Shown here piece by piece: positions 1 to 7,556 of a stretch of 47,538 bases of DNA (within the stretch, counting starts at the first letter, position 1; every line of letters begins with the position of its first letter). The notes beneath the pieces are model-generated. The model searched no databases. It was not told where the DNA came from and saw only the letters and a list, made by a program, of their open reading frames with translations. A program made the translations under genes and the position numbers. Source of the DNA: Nostocales cyanobacterium LEGE 12452 (lineage in GTDB: Bacteria; Cyanobacteriota; Cyanobacteriia; Cyanobacteriales; Nostocaceae); assembly GCA_015206945.1 (NCBI GenBank), contig JADEXV010000026.1, forward strand, positions 1 through 47,538. The letters are read 5' to 3'.

Positions 1-49
1 CCCCTTATCCCTCTTGTCCCCTTGTCCCCCTGTCCCCAATACCCAGTCC

Positions 50-1195
50 CTACACTGGTGACAATACCTTGATCTTGTCTTCTAAAGAGTTCATCAAGGA
101 CTGGAAGGGCTGGATAAACTTGTCAATACCATCGACTAACAGTTCATCCATGACGTTATCGAGATCGATGTTGATGTCGGGATCTTTGAGGTTTTCGATC
201 AGCGTGTAAGCATTATCTAAATCTGTTTCTAAGCGATCGCCTACGTTACAATGATCGGCACAAGCTTTAATCGTCGCTGGTGGTACGGTGTTGACGGTAT
301 CATGACCAATCAACTCTTCGATATACATCACGTCTCTGTAGTTGGGGTCTTTGGTACTGGTGCTAGCCCAAAGTAGCCGTTGTTGTGTAGCCCCTTTTGC
401 TGCCAAATCTTGCCAACGCTCGCTTCTAATGATTTTCTTGTATTCTTGATACGCAATCTTAGCGTTAGCGATCGCTACTTTTCCTTTAACAGCTCTTAGC
501 TTTGCTTCCACGGAAATATCATCAACGCCTTTTTTCAACTTAGCATCAATCTTGCCGTCAATGTTGCTATCGATCCGGCTGAGGAAGAAGCTAGCGACTG
601 AAGCAATTTTACTGATGTCCTTACCTTCAGCCACCCGTTTTTCTAAGCCCCGAATATAAGCCATTGCTGTGTTTACATAGCTTTCTACAGAAAACAGCAG
701 TGTAATATTAACATTCATCCCTTCGGATATTACCTGTTCTACTGCTGGCAAACCAGGTTCTGTACCAGGAATTTTAATCATCAGATTTTCCCGACCAATT
801 TCTTGGAAATAGCGTCGGGCTTCGGTTATGGTTGCTTCAGTATCATGGGCAATGGTTGGTGGAACTTCAATACTCACATAACCATCTAGTCTATTCGAGG
901 CTTCATAAACAGGGCGTAAAATATCACAGGCATTGCGGATATCTGCAAAAACTAGGGATTCGTAAATTTTGTCTATTGGTAAGTTAGCCCGAACTCCGGC
1001 TTCGATATCGGCATCATAAATAACGTTACCAGCGATCGCTTTTTCAAAGATCGCTGGGTTAGAAGTAATCCCAGAAATTCCTTGATTTTCAACCAGGTTT
1101 TTGAGTTCACCTGATTGAATAATGTCACGGCTCAAATTATCCATCCAGATACTTTGACCGTATTGGTTAATTTCTAGTAGATGATTGGTAGACAT
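50..1195 (-). CDS. tal: Transaldolase
   Basis: Transaldolase of the pentose phosphate pathway, moving a dihydroxyacetone unit between sugar phosphates in the cytosol. The 381-residue protein has the family's TSNPAIF motif at about residues 44-50 and the Schiff-base lysine at K141 in the MIKIPGTEPG motif. The length fits the long (TalB-like, about 380 aa) form of cyanobacteria. It lies 317 bp or more downstream of fbp on the same strand. In heterocystous cyanobacteria fbp, tal, zwf and opcA are usually consecutive, so zwf is expected just beyond the left edge (established knowledge, not visible here). The start codon ATG is followed by a typical N-terminus; a GGAG lies about 15 nt upstream, rather far. 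Confidence 0.95.
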   Translation of the reverse strand: MSTNHLLEINQYGQSIWMDNLSRDIIQSGELKNLVENQGISGITSNPAIFEKAIAGNVIYDADIEAGVRANLPIDKIYESLVFADIRNACDILRPVYEASNRLDGYVSIEVPPTIAHDTEATITEARRYFQEIGRENLMIKIPGTEPGLPAVEQVISEGMNVNITLLFSVESYVNTAMAYIRGLEKRVAEGKDISKIASVASFFLSRIDSNIDGKIDAKLKKGVDDISVEAKLRAVKGKVAIANAKIAYQEYKKIIRSERWQDLAAKGATQQRLLWASTSTKDPNYRDVMYIEELIGHDTVNTVPPATIKACADHCNVGDRLETDLDNAYTLIENLKDPDINIDLDNVMDELLVDGIDKFIQPFQSLMNSLEDKIKVLSPV

Positions 1196-1512
1196 AGCTA
1201 GTTTATTTCACTCCTGTATAGTGATGCTTTTAAGTAAATTTGGCAAAACGCATCAAATATTGATGGTTACTTTTGAATTGTGGCGTTGCCAATTACTTAT
1301 TGCATCGGCCAGCTGAGATAATCCTTAATTGATCTTCAAAAAGCGCTATTTTGCATCCCCAATCCTAAATCACCATGATTAACGTTTAATTAATGGCAGA
1401 TGAGAGTACAGCACAGCGTAAATAAATCACCCTTATAAAACCTCTAAAACCCTTACGTACCACTAACTACAAATTACGTTAGCAACGCAGGAGCGTCATT
1501 ACGAATTGTCTT
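1196..1512. other. fbp-tal intergenic region with one dispersed repeat
   Basis: No gene is visible in these 317 bases. The end next to fbp (about 1469-1509) holds a repeat of the form aattacgttagcRACgcaRgagcgtcatt that recurs at about 30268-30313 and, inverted, at 39084-39136. The rest is AT-rich and presumably carries the tal leader or a secondary promoter; I see no convincing promoter boxes. Confidence 0.6.
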
Positions 1513-2562
1513 CTAGTGTCCGTTTTGAATAAAAGACTCCACCTTTGCTACATCCTCTTTGCTACCAATAATTAAAGGCGTGCGCTGATGCAGTTTTTTT
1601 GGCACCACATCCAAGATATTTACTAGTCCTGTAGTAGCACGTCCACCTGCTTGCTCAATCAAAAAGGCGAGAGGAGCCGTTTCATAAAGCAAGCGTAATT
1701 TTCCTTCTGGGTTTTGAATTGTGCCTGGGTAGAGAAACACGCCGCCTTGAACCAAAATTCTATGGATGTCGCTCACCATTGCGCCGCTATAACGAGCGCT
1801 ATAGCCTTCTGTGCGATGAACGTAGCGAATGTATTCTCGAATCGATTCTTCCCACTGCCAGAAGTTACCTTCGTTCACGCTGTAAACAGACCCGTGGTTA
1901 GGAATGCGAATATTTTCTTCTGTGAGAATAAACTCTCCTAAGCTGGGATCGAGAACAAAGGAATGAACGCCCTTACCTATAGTATAAACCAGCATCGTGC
2001 AGGGCCCATACAGGATGTATCCGGCAGCGAGTTGCTTATGTCCATTGGCGAGTAGGTCGGTTGCCTTACCATCGCTATCAGTTCCTTCTTGTTGGCGAAT
2101 GGCGAAAATGGAACCTAAGCTGAGATTATTATCAGTGTTGGATGAGCCATCAATTGGGTCATACAGTAGGGTATAGCGCCCAATGGGGCAATTTTCCGGG
2201 ATGTAGTAAGGATTTTCCATTTCCTCAGACGCGAGGCGACAGACTAAGCCGCTTTGCTTAAACACTGAGATAAATACATCATTGGCATAAACATCCATTT
2301 TTTTGACGGATTCGCCTTGGACATTAACTTCCCCAGTAAATCCCAGAACACCTTCCATTAAACCAGCGCGACTCATGCGACGAGCCACCAGTTTTCCGGC
2401 CAGGGCGATGCGATTCATCAGCGCACTTAAATCCTGTGCATCTGGCGAAAAACTCTGAAGTTGTTGGAGGACGTGACGGGATAAGGTTGTACAGTCACGA
2501 TCTAAGGCTCTGTCTGTAGCATCGTAAGCAGATAAGTCTAAAGATTCCGGCGCTTTAGTCAT
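1513..2562 (-). CDS. fbp: Class I fructose-1,6-bisphosphatase
   Basis: Hydrolyses fructose 1,6-bisphosphate to fructose 6-phosphate in gluconeogenesis and the Calvin cycle. The metal-binding signature [11 protein letters not shown] lies near residue 141 (numbering from an upstream GTG at 2583), with the SEEMENP acidic loop just before it. I prefer the ATG at 2562: it gives an N-terminus MTKAPESLD and has GGAG about 9 nt upstream, whereas the upstream GTG at 2583 would place that ribosome site inside the gene. Length is about 349 aa, normal for class I enzymes. It is followed on the same strand by tal, the usual cyanobacterial order for oxidative and reductive pentose phosphate genes. Confidence 0.95.
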   Translation of the reverse strand: MTKAPESLDLSAYDATDRALDRDCTTLSRHVLQQLQSFSPDAQDLSALMNRIALAGKLVARRMSRAGLMEGVLGFTGEVNVQGESVKKMDVYANDVFISVFKQSGLVCRLASEEMENPYYIPENCPIGRYTLLYDPIDGSSNTDNNLSLGSIFAIRQQEGTDSDGKATDLLANGHKQLAAGYILYGPCTMLVYTIGKGVHSFVLDPSLGEFILTEENIRIPNHGSVYSVNEGNFWQWEESIREYIRYVHRTEGYSARYSGAMVSDIHRILVQGGVFLYPGTIQNPEGKLRLLYETAPLAFLIEQAGGRATTGLVNILDVVPKKLHQRTPLIIGSKEDVAKVESFIQNGH

Positions 2563-3007
2563 TTTTATGTTCTCCGCAGCCACTAGCTGTTAATTGGGTT
2601 TTAGTCATCTATAGCAACTTATAGTTGCTGCTTCTATCTTAGAAAGGTAATTTGATAACTTAGATGCGACTTTAGATAAACTAAAGAAATGAATCTTCAG
2701 TGACCCCCGCACCTAGATCCTAGCTACTTCGACTGAACACGATTTTCTCAAGCGGGCGGGACTGCCTTCTGCCTTTCTTTGTAAAATTCCCACATTTGCG
2801 GCAGGGGCTATAGGCTGACTCTGAAACATTAATACAAAACTAGTATCAGATTTGCCCAAGGCAAGCAATCTGCCTGGTTAACTAAGTACAGCTTTGCGTA
2901 AAAGCGTAGCGTTTTTAATGCAAGTCAATGCATTAACAAGGCGGCCGACGCATTAACATTGTCGTGTATTGCCAATTTAATTCGGTACGAATTAATGAAA
3001 TGCTGTA
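2563..3007. other. Intergenic region upstream of fbp
   Basis: About 440 bases between fbp and a small unknown gene, both on the minus strand. No open frame of note. It should hold the fbp promoter, but I cannot pick boxes with confidence. A short direct repeat (gcattaaca, twice between about 2930 and 2960) is present; nothing else stands out. Confidence 0.5.
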
Positions 3008-3271
3008 CTAAGATACTTTTGGTTGCTGCCAGAGGATGAGTTTCAATTCAGAGCAGTAGTAAGCCTCATCACTGATTTGGTGTTCGTGGTCAGCTATCCA
3101 ATCATAAATTTGTGTTGCTTTTGCTAATGCCACTTTTTCTGAACGATAAAGCTGAGGAGTAGGGCAGTAGGCTTGGCCATTGATGTGTATAGCTGCAATC
3201 TGCCAATAATCGCTCTCTGGTACAACTTCTAAAAACCCGTTACTGTAAGGCTGGATTATTCCTATATTCAT
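3008..3271 (-). CDS. Unknown small protein (87 aa)
   Basis: I do not recognise a family. The 87-residue product looks like a real soluble protein: mixed composition, three tryptophans, five tyrosines and two cysteines, no membrane segment and no signal peptide. It starts with ATG and is divergent from the decayed small gene beginning at 3296, with only 24 bp between their starts, so the two may once have shared a regulatory region. It resembles the small hypothetical proteins common in Nostocales genomes; no function can be assigned. Confidence 0.6.
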   Translation of the reverse strand: MNIGIIQPYSNGFLEVVPESDYWQIAAIHINGQAYCPTPQLYRSEKVALAKATQIYDWIADHEHQISDEAYYCSELKLILWQQPKVS

Positions 3272-3295
3272 CTACAACCATCAAACTTTTTAACA

Positions 3296-3521
3296 TTGGC
3301 CACAACAAAGCCGATACCAGCCAATTCTTCCGAGTTAAAGCTGGAATCACCAGGGAATGCAGTCGCAACCCCTGCTAATGATTTTGGGTTCGTAGTCAAT
3401 GGAAATCTGAATTATTGGTCACTTTTTTGGCTTGATTCCGTTATTGGCAGGAATAATGGCACAAGAGACTGGTCGGCGCGGCTACATTGGGATTGCTCAA
3501 ACTCAGAGTATGGCTGGATAG
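3296..3521 (+). pseudogene. Decayed small membrane-protein gene (frameshift)
   Basis: The reading frame starts MATTKPIPANSSELKL with TTG where ATG would be expected, and runs well to NGNLNYWSLFWL. It then leaves frame at about 3437: skipping one base restores IPLLAGIMAQETGRRGYIG and ends at TAG 3519-3521. The repaired product would be about 74 aa with one hydrophobic helix near the C-terminus. The size and single helix recall small high-light-inducible-type or other single-helix thylakoid proteins, but I see no clear chlorophyll-binding motif, so the family is a guess. Either the gene is dead (lost ATG plus one extra base) or the extra base is a sequencing error. Confidence 0.4.
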
Positions 3522-3595
3522 ATGATAATCTGTAGAGCGAACAGGCAACTCGCAGTACTCACTCAAAATAACCGTACAAAAGGAGTAAATTTATC

Positions 3596-4084
3596 ATGTC
3601 CCGTCTGCTAACAGCGTTCCGGCAGCGATTCTTGCAGAGTATCGCTTTTGCAATACTCTTAACTTTGATTAGTAGTTTAATACTTCCTGGGGCTACTTGG
3701 GCTGCTTCTAGCTTGGGAATTGATAATGGTCATCTTAGTTCTTGTCCGGCTTCAGACAACTGTGTTGTCAGTCAAAACGCGGATGAAAAACACGCCATCG
3801 ACCCGATTCCTTATCATGTAGACCGTAATGCAGCTAGAGAAATCTTACTAAAAGTTATCGGTGTTGTTCCGCGTACAGAAATTGTAGAACAAACAGATAA
3901 TTACATCCACGCTCTTTCTAAAAGCCGTATCTTCAAATTTGTTGATGATGTAGAATTTTATTTACCTCCTAATGAGTCAGTAATTCATCTGCGATCGGCA
4001 TCTCGCGTGGGAGAGTCGGATCTCGGTGTCAACCGCAGACGAGTCGAGCAAATTCGTCTGGCTCTACGCGATTTAAACATTTGA
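3596..4084 (+). CDS. DUF1499-family secreted protein
   Basis: A 162-residue protein with an N-terminal signal peptide or membrane anchor (basic start, hydrophobic stretch about residues 15-35 ending at ATWAAS) followed by a domain that fits DUF1499: the NxxxCVVSQ-type motif near residue 55, then HxIDPIPY and a C-terminal FYLPPNESVIHLRSASRVGESDLGVN block. DUF1499 has no established biochemical function; cyanobacterial members are probably exported or thylakoid-lumenal. A good ribosome site (AAAGGAG) lies about 11 nt before the ATG. It sits alone between the decayed gene and the tRNA region. Confidence 0.85.
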   Translation: MSRLLTAFRQRFLQSIAFAILLTLISSLILPGATWAASSLGIDNGHLSSCPASDNCVVSQNADEKHAIDPIPYHVDRNAAREILLKVIGVVPRTEIVEQTDNYIHALSKSRIFKFVDDVEFYLPPNESVIHLRSASRVGESDLGVNRRRVEQIRLALRDLNI

Positions 4085-4154
4085 TTTTGCCGCTACTTGT
4101 TCTCATATAACTTATAGAAGTGCGATCGCAATACCATTTAAAAATTTATACTTA

Positions 4155-4337
4155 GTGGAGAAATATCAGACTATCTGCAATGATTGTGCTTTCCATGCCT
4201 TAGTAGAAGAAGTGATAACGTGCATTCACCCTGACGAAGTTGGGGTTAATTGTTCTACCGTTATTTTCTGCAATTCATTTGAGCCAGCGCTGATAATTGA
4301 CAGTCCTTGCGTGACATACGGCAATGATGAAAAATAA
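4155..4337 (+). CDS. Small cysteine-rich protein
   Basis: A 60-residue protein with five cysteines clustered as CxxC near the start, then C, C and C in the middle, plus histidines (motifs CNDCAFH, TCIHPDEVG, NCSTVIFCNSF). The pattern suggests a small metal-binding, perhaps zinc-ribbon-like, fold. I do not know a named family. The start is GTG; AGTGGAG around the start gives only a weak ribosome site. It ends 86 bp before tRNA-Val and is outside the transposon, in the chromosomal flank. Confidence 0.55.
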   Translation: MEKYQTICNDCAFHALVEEVITCIHPDEVGVNCSTVIFCNSFEPALIIDSPCVTYGNDEK

Positions 4338-4386
4338 CGTCAAAAGTGTAGGCACAGCAAGTAAGCTTTTGGCATTTCAACTTACG

Positions 4387-4413
4387 TTGCTATTTAGTAA
4401 ATTATGGTAAGAT
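4387..4413 (+). promoter_or_regulatory. Likely tRNA-Val promoter
   Basis: TTGCTA (4387-4392) and TAAGAT (4408-4413) stand 15 bp apart and 10 bp before the mature tRNA 5' end. Spacing is a little short of the ideal 17, so this is a moderate call. Confidence 0.4.
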
Positions 4414-4423
4414 AAACTGTCTT

Positions 4424-4495
4424 GGGCGATTAGCACAGGGGTAGCGCACATCCTTCACACGGATGGGGTCACTGGTTCAAATCCAGTATCGCCCA
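4424..4495 (+). tRNA. tRNA-Val (anticodon CAC), CAST attachment gene
   Basis: A 72-nt cloverleaf: acceptor stem GGGCGAT pairs with ATCGCCC (4488-4494), followed by discriminator A and no encoded CCA. The anticodon stem CATCC/GGATG encloses the loop TTCACAC, giving anticodon CAC (valine, GTG codons). The T arm is ACTGG-TTCAAAT-CCAGT. The gene is intact. Its D-arm to anticodon-loop segment (4444-4460) is the protospacer of the transposon's homing spacer, and the transposon starts 10 bp after the discriminator base, so insertion leaves the tRNA functional. Confidence 0.95.
4441..4460 (+). other. PAM (GTA) and protospacer of the homing crRNA
   Basis: GTA at 4441-4443 fits the GTN PAM known for Cas12k. 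The following 17 bases, GCGCACATCCTTCACAC, match the truncated-repeat spacer at 4732-4748 in 16 of 17 positions; the single difference is C in the gene versus T in the spacer at position 10, which would give a tolerated rU:dG wobble. From the base after the PAM to the base before the transposon is 62 bp, inside the 60-66 bp window reported for ShCAST. Confidence 0.9.
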
Positions 4496-4505
4496 CTCAT
4501 GTAGA

Positions 4506-4627
4506 TGTACATTCGCAAATTAAATGTCGCAATTCGCAAATTAATGTCGTTTTTTGCAAATTAGCGTCTCTATTTATTAAATAAAACAGTTGCCTTATTT
4601 CTAATATCATTAGCAAATTAATGTCGC
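4506..4627 (+). repeat. CAST end, tRNA-proximal, with four TnsB-type repeats
   Basis: The outermost TGTACA is followed by repeats of the type TTCGCAAATTAAATGTCGC at about 4511-4530, 4532-4549, 4552-4570 (TTTGCAAATTAGCGTC) and, after a gap, 4609-4627 (TTAGCAAATTAATGTCGC). Three tight copies and one spaced copy match the end structure known from ShCAST, where TnsB binds such repeats. Confidence 0.9.
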
Positions 4628-4731
4628 TGGAAAGCAGAATTATCACTGTCGGCTAACAAAGCAATAATTGTGTTGAAGCAATCTGGACTATTATAATTAA
4701 TAGTATCAAGATTAGTTCAGTAATCTAAATG

Positions 4732-4768
4732 GTGTGAAAGATGTGCGCCTTTCAACCCTCCCATAGCA
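4732..4768 (-). ncRNA. Truncated repeat with homing spacer (delocalised crRNA)
   Basis: On the minus strand a 20-nt degenerate copy of the repeat 3' half (4768-4749, TGCTATGGGAGGGTTGAAAG) is followed by the spacer GCGCACATCTTTCACAC (4748-4732). The canonical repeats end GGCTAGGGGTGGGTTGAAAG, so the last eight bases are identical and the upstream part has diverged. The spacer matches tRNA-Val beside a GTA PAM. Type V-K elements are known to use such a short, delocalised guide separate from the array to home to tRNA genes. It lies 118 bp beyond the last array repeat in the direction of transcription and may be read from the same transcript. Confidence 0.9.
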
Positions 4769-4886
4769 TTAAAGTGCAATGATAATAACTTTAAACGTCA
4801 AGTTTAATTCAACGCACCATTAATTAGATGGAATAGTTGATAAAACCTAGATCAAAAATGCTATCTTTGCGATTTAGATAAAATGA

Positions 4887-4995
4887 CTTTCAACCCACCC
4901 CTAGCCGGGATGGTTGTTGAAACCCAAGCTTTGTACTGCCCAAACTCGATTCGGGCGGCTTTCAACCCACCCCTAGCCGGGATGGTTGTTGAAAC
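4887..4995 (-). CRISPR. Type V-K mini CRISPR array, two repeats
   Basis: Two identical 37-bp repeats (4887-4923 and 4959-4995) reading on the minus strand GTTTCAACAACCATCCCGGC... ending GGGTGGGTTGAAAG, the canonical V-K repeat. They enclose one 35-bp spacer (4924-4958, minus strand starting CCGCCCGAATCGAGTTTGGG). Sequence after the second repeat (4886 downward, TCATTTTATCTAAATCGC on the minus strand) may act as a second spacer, but no third full repeat closes it. The array reads in the same direction as cas12k and the tracrRNA. The spacer has no match inside the window that I can see. Confidence 0.95.
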
Positions 4996-5077
4996 TCTAC
5001 CCGTCTAGAACCCTTGCTATAAAAGCTTTCCATACACATAATTTGGCAGGTCTGCTTAAAAAGTCTCGAATTGCAAA

Positions 5078-5114
5078 TTAAAAAACTAAATGCATTGACA
5101 CACTAGTTTTTTAA
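5078..5114. terminator. Inverted repeat between tracrRNA and array
   Basis: TTAAAAAACTA (5078-5088) and TAGTTTTTTAA (5104-5114) form an 11-bp AT-rich stem with a 15-nt loop. It lies after the tracrRNA 3' end in the minus direction. It could end the tracrRNA transcript or be a processing structure; the lack of GC pairs makes it a weak terminator. Confidence 0.4.
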
Positions 5115-5184
5115 GTCAAGACTGGATAAGGGTTTTAAAGTTTTGGCGGGACTCCAGGGATTTTGCTCCCGCTTTGACACGCCA

Positions 5185-5442
5185 AAAAAATATTTGGAGG
5201 GTTCCCCCGACGAAGGGGGTGATTCAGTAGCCACCACTGTGGTAATCCACACCGTTATGAATAACGACTATGGCTAAAAGCCTTACTTCTTATTGCTGGG
5301 AGCGCACCTATCCTGTCTTGCGACAGCAGCATCAGAAGCGGGCAGCTACCAGGGTCAGAAAGCATGACGGTCTTCCAACCGCCAAACTAACCCAGATTTT
5401 TCACAGTACATTGGCTCAAAAGAGCATGAACTGCGGCGCTGT
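5185..5442 (-). ncRNA. Cas12k tracrRNA
   Basis: Read on the minus strand, this stretch matches the ShCAST tracrRNA as I remember it: AGCGCCGCAGTTCATGCTC near the start, GGGTTAGTTTG, CTTTCTGACCCTGGTAGCTG in the middle, GACAGGATAGGTGCGCTCCC, then GTGGCTACTGAATCACCCCC and a GGGGGAACCCTCC hairpin before the 3' end, whose CCCTCC pairs with the GGTGGG of the repeat. It sits between cas12k (45 bp upstream on the same strand) and the array, the normal V-K order. The 5' end near 5442 is set by a TATAAT-like box at about 5451-5456; the 3' end near 5185 is approximate. A 68-codon open frame on the opposite strand here is a chance frame. Confidence 0.9.
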
Positions 5443-5486
5443 TATAAAAATATTATATTTTCTAGGTTCGGATTAGTGAATTAAAT

Positions 5487-7394
5487 TTAAGCGGCTTGAC
5501 GTTCTTGGTAAGCAAAGACGGCTAAAATGCCCGCTTTTTCTTGTGGACTACCTTTGATTGGCTGTGTACCAATTTCAGTAGAAATTCCGACTTTTGCAGC
5601 TTGGGATTTAATACTTTCAATTAATCGGCCGTAACTCCAGCGATGAATGCTTATACGATATTCTTTGGCATATTTTTGTTGAGCTTCCTTGTAACCAGGA
5701 CATTTCTTTTCTGCTCTAGATTGGATTTCGCTACTGATTTGCTCACGCATATCACGGAGTTTTGGGATAACTATGCTGTCTGCTTGATAGGTTTTGGCGA
5801 TCGCAATAATTGCATCTGCTAATAACCTATCTACATATTGCCCTAACTCTGATTCACCAAAGGAGGTTGGCGCATTCTGTTTCTGAGCTTTGTGTCGTTC
5901 GTGAGATAGGCGTTGCTGTTGTTGTCGCTGACGATTGAGAAGATTGTAGTTTTTACCAAGTAGTTGTTTGACGCTGCGATAAGCTAGAACTTCATTTTTA
6001 ACAACATCTACCACCGCTACAGTGACTGGCTTTTCTAGACCAAAACTAACGCCAACTAGGATTGAGGGTTGACCTTGATAATTAGGCTTGCTGGGGCGAG
6101 GGAAAGGGTTATTAATTCGATCTAGCGTGGATTGCTGACGAGTGATAAAAGCTTGTTGTTCATCGTTGAGGTCATCTTTCTGTTTTGTTACAGTTAAAAT
6201 TTTGGTAATTTTTGTGACTTTCTCCTGAATTACTTGTTGAGTTCCTTCAGTAGTCAACAACCGAGTATCTAAAGCACAATAAAGATTCAGTTGATTTACT
6301 TTCCAGGCCTCACCTTTTTCTTCTCTTGGCAACCAAGCAAGTCTTCCTGAACACAGAGTGAACACACTGCTTGAGTATTGCTTTTTATTACTGCGTTTAA
6401 TTTCTTGATCCTCTAGAAAGCGTTGGAAGTAGTGCAAATGACGTTTGTCGCAGTAAATCTCAAAGATCAGTTTTCTGAAATCCTTGCCCTTGAACCGAAC
6501 AAAAAGACGATTTTTATCATTCTTTAACCATGTTATATCTTCTTTAGATTCGTAAGCCACAGGAAAGGGAACATCAGCAGTTTTTCTTAAAAGTGCTGCT
6601 TGCCAAGCTGTTGTCTCTTTTTCATTTTGAGCTACATTAGCTGTAGCAATTTCTAAAGTTTCTAACCACTCTTCTCCTGTCAAATCTCTACCTTTCGGTA
6701 TGCGGCTTTGAAGTTGGTCTTTTAATCGCTCAATTTCTATTTCCTTTTTGCGTCTATTTCTAGTAAATTCTTCTGGATCTTCGTCGAGTTCACTGATTTT
6801 ACACTTATTTTTGAGCAGATATGCGAGAGCGCAACGAGTAAGAGGGTCTTGTGTTTCTCCGTAAGTATTTAAGAGAATTTGGAAAAGTGAAGATTTTTTA
6901 GACTTTGTAGATTTTTTAGTCTTTTTGCCCTTTTTCTGGTTGCTATTCTGCTCGGACTTGGGGGTAAATTTGGCAAGAATTTCAGTGGCTTTAGTACGAA
7001 TTAAGTTTAAGCTACATTGACTTTCTTGTTCGAGTTCTAGATCGCTTTTGAGCATTTTCAGCCAACGCTCTTTCCCTTCTATTTGGTACTTTCTACGTTT
7101 TTGTAATGCAAACCAGGATTTATATACATAATCCACTAAAGCGATCGCAGAAGTGTAAAAGCGTCCAGGTTGATCAGCAAAACGCTCTTGAGTTTTGAGT
7201 GAGTTAACAAGCTTTTTGGGTAATTGAGTAGGTAGTTTGCCTTCTTCTAGCCAGGTTTCAAATCCTGGGTGCTTTCCTACCTGTAGCAACAGTTCATTGA
7301 TAAGTGGTGTATTTTTTTCAGCCATAAGTTCCCACAGTTGACGGAGAGTGTCTTCTTCCGCAACCAAGCGACATTGAATTGTAATAACGCTCAT
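5487..7394 (-). CDS. cas12k: Cas12k, CRISPR effector of the CAST
   Basis: RNA-guided, nuclease-dead effector that recognises target DNA and recruits TniQ, TnsC and TnsB. The 635-aa protein has the usual Cas12k length and an N-terminus (MSVITIQCRL, then PLINELLLQVG and SAIALVDYVYKSW) close to known family members. The RuvC region is degenerate, as in all Cas12k: in motif I near residue 448 GVSFGLEKP has serine where nucleases have aspartate; motif II near 543 reads IVIPKL with no catalytic glutamate; motif III near 615-620 lacks the final aspartate. The start ATG has GAGGAC 5 nt upstream. It is divergent from the small ribbon-helix-helix gene at 7557, with repeats between them overlapping its promoter. 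Confidence 0.97.
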   Translation of the reverse strand: MSVITIQCRLVAEEDTLRQLWELMAEKNTPLINELLLQVGKHPGFETWLEEGKLPTQLPKKLVNSLKTQERFADQPGRFYTSAIALVDYVYKSWFALQKRRKYQIEGKERWLKMLKSDLELEQESQCSLNLIRTKATEILAKFTPKSEQNSNQKKGKKTKKSTKSKKSSLFQILLNTYGETQDPLTRCALAYLLKNKCKISELDEDPEEFTRNRRKKEIEIERLKDQLQSRIPKGRDLTGEEWLETLEIATANVAQNEKETTAWQAALLRKTADVPFPVAYESKEDITWLKNDKNRLFVRFKGKDFRKLIFEIYCDKRHLHYFQRFLEDQEIKRSNKKQYSSSVFTLCSGRLAWLPREEKGEAWKVNQLNLYCALDTRLLTTEGTQQVIQEKVTKITKILTVTKQKDDLNDEQQAFITRQQSTLDRINNPFPRPSKPNYQGQPSILVGVSFGLEKPVTVAVVDVVKNEVLAYRSVKQLLGKNYNLLNRQRQQQQRLSHERHKAQKQNAPTSFGESELGQYVDRLLADAIIAIAKTYQADSIVIPKLRDMREQISSEIQSRAEKKCPGYKEAQQKYAKEYRISIHRWSYGRLIESIKSQAAKVGISTEIGTQPIKGSPQEKAGILAVFAYQERQAA

Positions 7395-7459
7395 GGTGTC
7401 CTCAGCTTTGTAGATTCGGTAACACTGACAGGATTGTTAATTGTTTTTTTACTTCTAAT

Positions 7460-7487
7460 ATTGTAGCGCAATGCCGTAATAGCGCAA
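7460..7487 (-). promoter_or_regulatory. Predicted cas12k promoter
   Basis: On the minus strand TTGCGC (7487-7482) and TACAAT (7465-7460) are separated by 16 bp, about 65 bp before the cas12k ATG. The boxes overlap the direct repeats at 7464-7492, which suggests the promoter is controlled by a protein binding there. Confidence 0.55.
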
Positions 7488-7492
7488 TGCCG
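7464..7492. promoter_or_regulatory. Direct-repeat operator between cas12k and the RHH gene
   Basis: The 13-mer TAGCGCAATGCCG occurs twice, at 7464-7476 and 7480-7492, a 16-bp period (about one and a half helical turns). It overlies the predicted cas12k promoter and lies 65 bp before the ribbon-helix-helix start. Ribbon-helix-helix proteins often bind short repeated half-sites, so this is a natural operator candidate for repression of cas12k and autoregulation. Confidence 0.6.
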
Positions 7493-7556
7493 CAAATGTT
7501 TTTTTACTGAGAGGCTGTGCAAAAATGAAAGCCGCAAGCTTTGGCTTCAAATTAGG

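Noticed and set aside
4501-4505. Possible target-site duplication GTAGA
   Set aside because: The bases after the far end are CCTTT; a TCTAC string at 23818 is in the wrong place and orientation.
4996-5060. Third CRISPR repeat
   Set aside because: No further repeat copy is found upstream of 4995; only the truncated one at 4749-4768 exists.
5270-5476. 68-codon open frame on the plus strand
   Set aside because: It lies wholly antisense to the tracrRNA; its length reflects RNA structure constraints, not a protein.
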